A stretch of 31,834 bases of DNA, from positions 163,076 to 194,909 of the forward strand of contig BFEA01000500.1 of NCBI GenBank assembly GCA_003427395.1, given 5' to 3'. Shown here in pieces: positions 25,604 through 31,834 of the stretch. The notes under the pieces are model-generated. The model had not been told where the DNA came from. It ran no database searches and saw nothing but the letters and a program-made list of their open reading frames with translations. A program made the translations under genes and the position numbers. This DNA is from Chara braunii (lineage: Eukaryota; Streptophyta; Charophyceae; Charales; Characeae). Numbering within the stretch: position 1 is the first letter of the stretch; the number at the start of each line of letters is the position of its first letter.

Positions 25604-26990
25604 CTCTCTGCCTCCTCTCTTTCTCTTTCTTCCTGCTCTCTCTCCCAGACTCCTCCCTCACCCGCTCTTTCTTCCTCTCTCCCTCCCTCACTCCCCAACG
25701 AACTGCCAGCCGGATAAGACCGAATGGCGGATCGAACAACTTCGATACCTCGGACAAAACTGCACCGAACTTCGAACGAGCCAGCCGGTCACTGGAGAAT
25801 CGGTCGTTTGAAAAGCGCCGCGGGTGAGGTCCCGACCGACACAGGGGGCAGCAGCCTCATCCTCCTACGGACCGGATGGCCCGAGCGCGTCTTTCGAACT
25901 TCAGCACGAGGGTCCCGACTGCTCCGGGCCCTCTGCTCGTCGCCGCAGGTCTCGGCGCTGCGCGGCTTGCCCGATTGCCCGGTCATAAGACTCATCCTCG
26001 GACCTTCAAGAGATGACTTAGCTATGGAAAGTGACTGTTGTGGCCTTCGCTCGCAGAAAACCAGCTCGGCATAAGATCGTTCCGCCGCCTTCCCAAAGCT
26101 TGGTTTGCAACCTTTAGCGCTCGACGGTCTCGCCCTCCTTCGCTTCTTCTCTACTCCCCTCTCGCTCCCTCTCCTTCTTCCCCTGCGAGAGTGCACCAAG
26201 GCCGCTCGTGCGCAGTTGAATGAGTCCTCCATTCGCGAAAGCTTCTCCGGTGTGTGTTGAACGCCTCGCTGATCTATCTAGCTCCCCACGCAGATGGTCG
26301 AACCCTCCTTCGCTAATACCCCCCCATGCGCAGTTCTAGGAGCTCTCCGTGCGGAAAGTCGAACACCCCACCAATCTTGTTCGCGCGGCTCTAGGAGTTC
26401 TTTGCGAGCTACAGTCGAGCGCACCTCCGATGTTTCCCCTCCGATCTTTCCCCTCCGTGCGCTAATGCCCTTGTGCGCAGCGCGTGCTAAAGCCGAACGC
26501 CCCGCCGACCTCCCTCTCTCTTCCGTCCCCGTCCGTTCGTTCTTCCGTACGCTGATACCTCCCGTGCGCGATGCGTGCCGAATGCCTCCGACCTCTCTCC
26601 CTCCGCACGCTGTGGTCGAACCCTCCCCTGCTCCTCCTCCCGTACGCCAACACCTCCCGTAAGCAGCTCTAGGAGCTCTCCGTGCGGAGGTCGGACTCTC
26701 CTGTATTCTCCTCCTCCCTCTCCCTGCTCTCTCCTTCTCTCTAGCTATGGCCGCGCTCCCTTTCCCTGTCTCTCCCCCCCTCTCCCTCTCCTTACCTCCC
26801 TTTTGTACCTTTTCGGCGAGCGTGGTTCCTCGTAGCTAGATACGTATGCCGGTCACTGGTCCGTGCGTGCACTCGGTGCGAGCTCCCTCTCCCATACGCC
26901 TTTACGATGGGCGTGCGCAGTTCGCGACGCCGAGCTCAGACTCCGATCCCCCCCCACTTTCTCTTCCCTTTTTCCTCTGCCTCTCATCTC

Positions 26991-26998
26991 TTTTTATA
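26991..26998 (-). promoter_or_regulatory. Candidate TATA box in nested 5' LTR
   Basis: TATAAAAA on the minus strand, identical to 8931-8938. In the 5' LTR it would drive the full-length transcript, starting roughly 30 bp further left. Motif only. Confidence 0.35.
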
Positions 26999-29003
26999 CT
27001 TCCTAGCCGGTCTCCCTTCGATCCTCCTCCCCTCTCTTTCTGCCAATCCCTCTGTTCTCTCGATACTCCCGAAAATATCTTCCTTTTTCTCCCTTCCCGC
27101 CGTTCTTCACGAAAAATTTTGAGGCTTCCCGCTCGACTGCACCAATTTTGTTTTGCCTTCACTTCCGCTCCCTACCTTGATCCGCCCACACATCCTTTTC
27201 GCCAATGGAATCCATTCGCGGTCGAGGTGCTTCCGGAGTCACACCCCGAATGGCACTGCCCAGGTATATCAATCGTCGCCCACCGATNGCCTTCTNNGCA
27301 AATGTAATATCACGCACGTCGGGGCTCNGTTGCACACTCACCCTCTTTTTTCCTCTCCCCCCCCCCTCGATCCCTTCTTTTCCCGCTTCAATAGCTCCGT
27401 CCCCCCTCGCCGCCTGCCGTATTGCCCAACCGACCTCTNGGNGGTTATCAAGAGGGTTTGGGNGCGCTCTCCCTTCCCTATTTNAGTTATCAAGAACCCG
27501 AGAGCGTGCACNCCCTCGATCAACCGAACACGCCCACCACCTTCGTCTACAGATTCTCTTACCCCTCCTCAGTAGCAGGCGTCTTGCAGCCCGAGCCCTG
27601 AATTTTTCTGAAACTCCCTCTTTTGCCTAGTCATCCCNTTTTCCACCCCTGACATCCGTCGATGAGGAGATCCCGACGCCCCCCTTTTCTTCCCCGTCCC
27701 GCAGCTCGAGGAGTGCCGCCCCTCCCCATAGTCACCAAGGCCGGCTTGCCTTCCCGTCGGTTGGATCCTCCTCCTCGAGCTTGATGCGCAGTCAGTACAA
27801 TCCTTGCCAAAGATACCTGAACACTGGCCCACTGCCGATCAACTTGACATCTATTCTCGGAGATCGGCTCTCAAATAAAAATCCCATTTTGGGTTTCCCC
27901 CCCCCCTTCACATTCAGGAGTCGGTTAGGCGGAGCGTAGCGAGGCACTTCGGCCCTTGCTTCCGTCACCCTCATCATCCCAGGCCCCAGGCCCTGATGCT
28001 ATCTGTTCGACAATCCAAAGTGTCCACCCCACGGAGGGGTTGTTTTGTCACTGCCTTCAGCCTGTAGGCACCCTCGATGATATTCATCGATTCTCGTGGC
28101 CAAGCTTTTTCAAGAGCTCAGAGATCCTCTCCCCTGGTAGCCCGTGGTTTTCGCTTATCTCTTCGCGCCCTGTGTCCTCTCAATTTCTCCCCATAGCTTC
28201 ACTGTGGGCCGCTCCTTCCGCACTCGAATCGACCGCTCTTTCTTGCCTCACCCATAAAACATACAATACTCTCTTTTCCAAAAACTCCAAAGTCGGACAC
28301 ATCCGAGCACCAAAAGACCAAATTTAGAGAAAATATTCTTTAAAGAGGGCACCCCTCTTTTGGCGGTCAGAGCTACTTGCTTGCTTTCTTCCTTCACACG
28401 GCTGCACCAATAATGCCCCTGAAGCCCAGATTCCTTCCTCCTTGCACCGACTCTTCATGCGAAGTCCTGATCCGCAAACCGCCGCCCTCCGATCGTCACA
28501 CCCAAAACGCCAAGGCCCTTTTCGTGGCCAGCGCGTCTTACCCCGGGTGATCTTGTACGGTCCTCATATCAGGATTGTGTCGGTCGTATTGAATGACAAA
28601 GGTCGTGGCATCTCTCCCGATCCCCCTGTAACGCAGTGCAAGCAAATCCCGCCATGTGTACCCACGGCAGCCCGACGGTCATTAGTAACCGAGGTCTAGC
28701 ACCTTCACTGGTCCTCCGTTTTAGGTCCGACCAAGGCCCATTCCGATGTACATCCTTCGCCCCGTATTTCCTGATTTTGACACCGAAACTCCGATCTTTT
28801 ATGATCCGCCCGAGCCCGCTCGCGACCAAGGTTTGAATCCTCACTCCAGCCAGCCGAAGGGTTAGTACGAAGACCCGGGCGCCCGAGGACATCCATAAAC
28901 ACCATATCTACATGCAAGCATACGTTAAAACCAAGTAAAAACAGCAACGAAAAAGGAAAAATTATTTTTCTTTTTAAAGAAAAAAGCCTTCGGCTGATAG
29001 ACA

Positions 29004-30455
29004 ACCGCAACGGTACATGCCTTCCGAGATACCATAATGTGTCCAAGGCTCTTGAGCCGCTGGTCCGGCCCCGGGGGCTGAATTGGTGTGTGTCTTTGGT
29101 TTGCCGCGCCCTCGCCCTTTGGCGGGGCGGCCACTATCCCGGGCGGCTGCCAATCTGTGTCCTTCCTCAGAAGAGGCAACCTTGTTTGACGGGTCGGTCG
29201 CTTAAGTTGCTACGACCGCGACCACTTTTGGCCGATGTTGTCCTCAGCCCTGGCCTGCAGCAGACGAATGACCCACATTCTTGGCTTCGATGTTCGTCAC
29301 GATGATCTGCGAGGCCTTATCAAAAAGCTGCTGACTTGTGGTGAGCGTCTCCGCAACTTGCGTCAAGGCGTTCTGCAACGCCGAGCAACTCCTCCTGATG
29401 AAGAAGTGCTTGATAGCGACAAATATCGACGACAAGTTGGGCGTGGATGCCAAGCGTTGGTACTCGGTGATCCAGTCCGTGCTTGGCAGGTCGTTCTGAT
29501 AGAACCATTGAAGTTTCTCGGCTGCCTGAAGCTCGAGCGGCTCCACTTGGAACCGCTTATGCCATGCTGCCTTGAGATCAGCCCAACTGATCTTCGTATG
29601 CAGCTCGGAGACTGTGACGTTGTGCGTGGACAACATGTTGTCCAGCCATGCCTGGCACGTGCCTCCCGAGCGGGAGTACAAGTATGCGTGCCGGTTCGGG
29701 TTGATGACGTGGTGAATGTCCAACTTCAACTCAAACTGGCATCACCATGGAATCGGGTCCATCTTTGTTGCATCGCAGAAGATCGGGAGGCCGTCAAACT
29801 TCGGAATGCTCTCGCGATTGGTCGCGGTTGGACTGGCTGCGGCAGTGCAAATCTGCTGGTCAATCCGCTGATTTGTCGTTAAAGCGCCGTCCTTGAGAGT
29901 CTCGACGTCGATTTCCAAGACGTTGACGCGATCCGTCAAGTTGGAGGGCCCGACGGGGGTGGCTGTTGCAAGCTGCTGTTCCAGCCGGCGTACCTGGTCA
30001 AGCAGTTCATCAATAGTTTGAATCTGCTTCCGGACCAGGGTGTCTATGCAGAGGATGTCCTCTTGCTGTGCTGCACAGGTGGCGACCAAGTCGCTCACAT
30101 GTTCGATTGTGGTTGCAAGGCCACGCACAGCAGAGGGGCACCCTCCTCTTCAGCAGCCACTGCCCATTCGCCGGCGATCACCTCGATATCCCCCTCGAAT
30201 TCGAGGACTTTTGTCTCTCGGCAGTCGACGGCGTTCGTCTGCGGCCTTCGTTGCTGCCTCAGCGTCTGCCTGTTGCTGCTGTTCAGCGAGGCGACACTAT
30301 TCCTCTGCTTCCTCATCTTCCTTTTTACGTGCGGATGTTGCCGCAGGTCGTTGCTTGTACTCTGCTACCATGTCCAGTATGCGGGCTTCATAGGCCTCGG
30401 TAGTCTGGCCTGGCTGCTGCTCCATGCTGCTTGTCTTTGAGCGGGTGAGCACCAT
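29004..30455 (-). pseudogene. gag: Outer gag, decayed and cut by the nested element
   Basis: Likely start MVLTRSKTSSMEQQ at 30455. One frame throughout: an N-terminal Gln/Ala/Glu-rich helix, a coiled-coil-like stretch (TIDELLDQVRRLEQQL), then the capsid-like part (FDGLPIFCDATKMDPIPW, FELKLDIHHV, AYLYSRSGGTCQAWL, WADLKAAWHKRFQVEP, WITEYQRLAS, QIIVTN). In-frame stops: TAG 30297-30299, TGA 30150-30152, TGA 29742-29744 (Trp-Trp expected), TGA 29244-29246 and TAA 29202-29204. It then continues through an Arg/Gly/Lys-rich tail to YGISEGMYRCG, where the nested LTR begins. The zinc knuckle that should follow is absent on both sides of the insertion. Confidence 0.83.
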
Positions 30456-31272
30456 GCACTGGCGTGACCTGCTGCTTGCGTGACTGGTTGTTGACGTGGC
30501 ACTGCTGCCGTGTCGTGGTAACGTGGCCTGCTGACGTGGCAACTGACCAATGCCGCCGCAGGGAGTACCCAGAGGGAGATAGAGAGAAGACCAGAGGGGG
30601 CAACAACATAGGTGAGGAGGGGCGGGATAAATCGCCCAGATAAGGAGCCACTAATCAAAAAAAGAAACGTTTGAACTTTGCAAAAAAAATCGAGAAAAAG
30701 AAAAAATATACTCGTTTGCAAGTTCAGTAGGCCTCCCAATTCCCCTGAAGTGTGAACAATGAGAAAAATTTTCGAACGTTCAGACCGCAAATGATTTTCT
30801 GATAAAAGAATTTGAAAATGAAGTACAAAAAAAAATTCGGAATTTCACAGATGAGAGTACGCACAGTTAGAGAATGATAACTGCAAGGAGGATTCCCGTA
30901 CCGTTTTCAAAAAACGGATTTCGGAATAAAATATTCCGGATTTCCAAATAATGGAAAATTGCAAAAAGAAATCGAAATTTTCGAAACAGAGGATATTCCG
31001 GATTTTGAACAACGAAATTTTGAATTTTCAGAAGAAAAACAAAATCGGAAATTTCAGATGTTGTGCTATTGCGATTTTCCACCACAGAACTAGCAAGAAT
31101 TTCTCCGAGAAAACAAAATCCAAGAAAAGAAAAAAAAAATCGATTTTTGGCAGTAAGGTCAAAATCGTGATTTTGGGGGCCAACTAGTGTGCTCTAATCA
31201 ATCAATCAAGACTAATCAGCTACTCAGTCCCCGCACACGTGTCAGATCAGGTTGTCCTGATTCACGTGCGGT
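30456..31272. other. AT-rich leader of the outer element, no gene seen
   Basis: From about 30655 to 31190 the DNA is very A/T-rich, unlike the rest of the window. It is full of related words (cggaaattt, gaaattttc, ttccggattt), many self-complementary. Short open frames occur on both strands but are Phe/Lys/Asn-rich noise. It is the 5' untranslated region by position. Confidence 0.6.
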
Positions 31273-31284
31273 GTTCCGATACCA
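31273..31284 (-). other. Primer-binding site of the outer element
   Basis: TGGTATCGGAAC on the minus strand, two bases after the 5' LTR. It matches the start of the usual plant initiator-methionine tRNA site (TGGTATCAGAG) for seven bases and then differs, either by decay or because another tRNA is used. Confidence 0.7.
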
Positions 31285-31286
31285 AC

Positions 31287-31764
31287 TGTTACATGCCCGG
31301 ATGGGCGATGTACATAATAACCGAGGATCCGCAATGTGATAAAAAGGACTGAATGGACGATGCAATGCAAGTGGAATCTCAACAAGCAATGTGCATTTTG
31401 ATACATACAGAATGGTGCTTGATAGCGCAGGGAAGACTTAGATACAAATCCTGACCTGACCGGGACTGACCTCTATCACGTAGTGCAAGATAGCGCAGCA
31501 GAATACTAGAATACTAATGACTAGCCCAATCAATGTTGTGAAGCAGACGAAACATACATCATTCTCACCACACGGTGTGAAGGGCCTGGCGCTATACACA
31601 GGAAGAGGGCGCCAGGTCCAGACATGCACAGACGAAGAGGAGGGGATCAGACAAATAGGAGGGGAGAGATGGGAAAGTCGTCAACACCAAGTCTCATTAC
31701 AAGTCCCACATAATCCCTCGTCAAATGTCTGAAGTCCAATGTCGAGTCTGGATCCAAAATGCCA

Positions 31765-31834
<70 letters not shown>
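31287..31834 (-). repeat. 5' LTR of the outer element, truncated by window end
   Basis: Matches 1712 to about 2190 of the 3' LTR. It carries a 19-bp insertion relative to the other copy (around 31645, gatcagacaaatagg) and a much longer CT run at the end. About 740 bp of the LTR lie outside the window. Confidence 0.93.
31770..31834. repeat. (CT)n microsatellite inside the 5' LTR
   Basis: Pure CT run to the window end. The homologous place in the 3' LTR (about 2175-2200) has only a short, interrupted CT tract, so it expanded here after insertion. Confidence 0.95.

Larger units (their letters stand above)
7022..29003 (-). mobile_element. Nested giant Ty3/gypsy-type element with pre-gag ORF array
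   Basis: About 22 kb, bounded by two 3.9-kb direct repeats (7022-10937 and 25126-29003), each TG...CA. Minus-strand order: 5' LTR, leader, ORF array (24334-18094), charged repeat region, capsid, CCHC knuckle, protease, -1 shift, RT, RNase H, integrase, 3' LTR. It splits the outer element between gag and protease. No target-site duplication is seen (flanks GCGGT and TTCCA on the minus strand), and no primer-binding site or polypurine tract sits exactly at the LTR edges, so the outermost LTR bases may be lost or differently placed. The layout resembles Ogre elements, but the RT type differs. Confidence 0.85.
25126..29003 (-). repeat. 5' LTR of the nested element (3.9 kb)
   Basis: Partner of 7022-10937, 3878 bp. 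Differs by a longer TC run (25531-25598), a 15-bp tandem duplication near 26430 (gatctttcccctccg-like) and scattered substitutions. Ten unresolved bases lie between 27288 and 27638, at the same relative positions as in the left LTR. The right edge, TAGACA, meets outer gag at a codon boundary. Confidence 0.88.
1712..31834 (-). mobile_element. Outer Ty3/gypsy chromovirus-like LTR retrotransposon, split by a nested element
   Basis: In minus-strand order: 5' LTR (31834 and beyond to 31287), primer-binding site, AT-rich leader, gag (30455-29004), nested 22-kb insertion, protease, RT, RNase H, integrase, chromodomain-like tail (7021-3015), polypurine tract and 3' LTR (3002-1712). Without the insertion the internal part is about 6.3 kb, normal for this class. 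The two LTRs differ by roughly 4-5 percent over the first 290 bp compared by eye. All coding parts carry stops and frameshifts, so the copy is non-autonomous today. The 5' LTR is cut by the window end. Confidence 0.9.

Noticed and set aside
29395-29430. Second hammerhead candidate (CTGATGAAGAAGTGC)
   Set aside because: The core word occurs, but no GAAA with closing stem III follows, and no cleavage triplet stem matches. It is inside gag-coding sequence.

Overview
The window is eukaryotic repeat DNA: two nested Ty3/gypsy-type LTR retrotransposons on the minus strand, plus about 1.7 kb of flanking sequence on the left that carries a hammerhead ribozyme motif. I see no ordinary host gene. Dinucleotide microsatellites, multi-kilobase LTRs, a chromodomain-like integrase tail and a plant-like primer-binding site point to a plant or charophyte genome. 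From memory (not checked), the outer Gag and Pol resemble elements common in the charophyte alga Chara braunii; I hold that host call at moderate confidence.

Layout. 1-1711: (AC)n, pyrimidine-rich non-coding DNA with a hammerhead ribozyme fold on the + strand at 873-928, then (CA)n. 1712-31834: outer chromovirus-like element, minus strand. Its 3' LTR is 1712-3002, the polypurine tract 3003-3014, the broken pol 3015-7021, the broken gag 29004-30455, the AT-rich leader 30456-31272, the primer-binding site 31273-31284, and the 5' LTR starts at 31287 and runs out of the window. 7022-29003: a giant (about 22 kb) second element, also minus strand, interrupting the outer one between gag and protease. 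It has 3.9-kb LTRs (7022-10937 and 25126-29003).

The inner element is the interesting part. Read on the minus strand from its 5' LTR it has a leader, a basic/acidic ORF (24334-23777), a candidate 528-nt intron (23767-23240), and then a tightly packed string of small ORFs (23170 to 18094). Most of these meet at stop/start junctions of the ATGA, TGA-ATG or TAG-ATG kind. The string contains two unrecognised paralogous families: a pair with a YFYSLG motif, and at least five proteins sharing a VRF/VWV + IFLS-type module. A charged repeat region follows, then gag capsid, a CCHC knuckle and an aspartic protease. A classic -1 slippery heptamer (U UUU UUG) lies in the 37-nt overlap that leads into pol (RT, RNase H, integrase).

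Both elements are decayed. They carry in-frame stops, many explicable as C-to-T or G-to-A changes, and single-base or 10-bp indels. The layout (very long LTRs, about 22 kb, extra ORFs upstream of gag, possible intron) resembles the plant Ogre group, but the reverse transcriptase is of a different type (VPMGWTN in place of MPFGLTN), so it may be an independent giant lineage. Function of the pre-gag ORFs is unknown.
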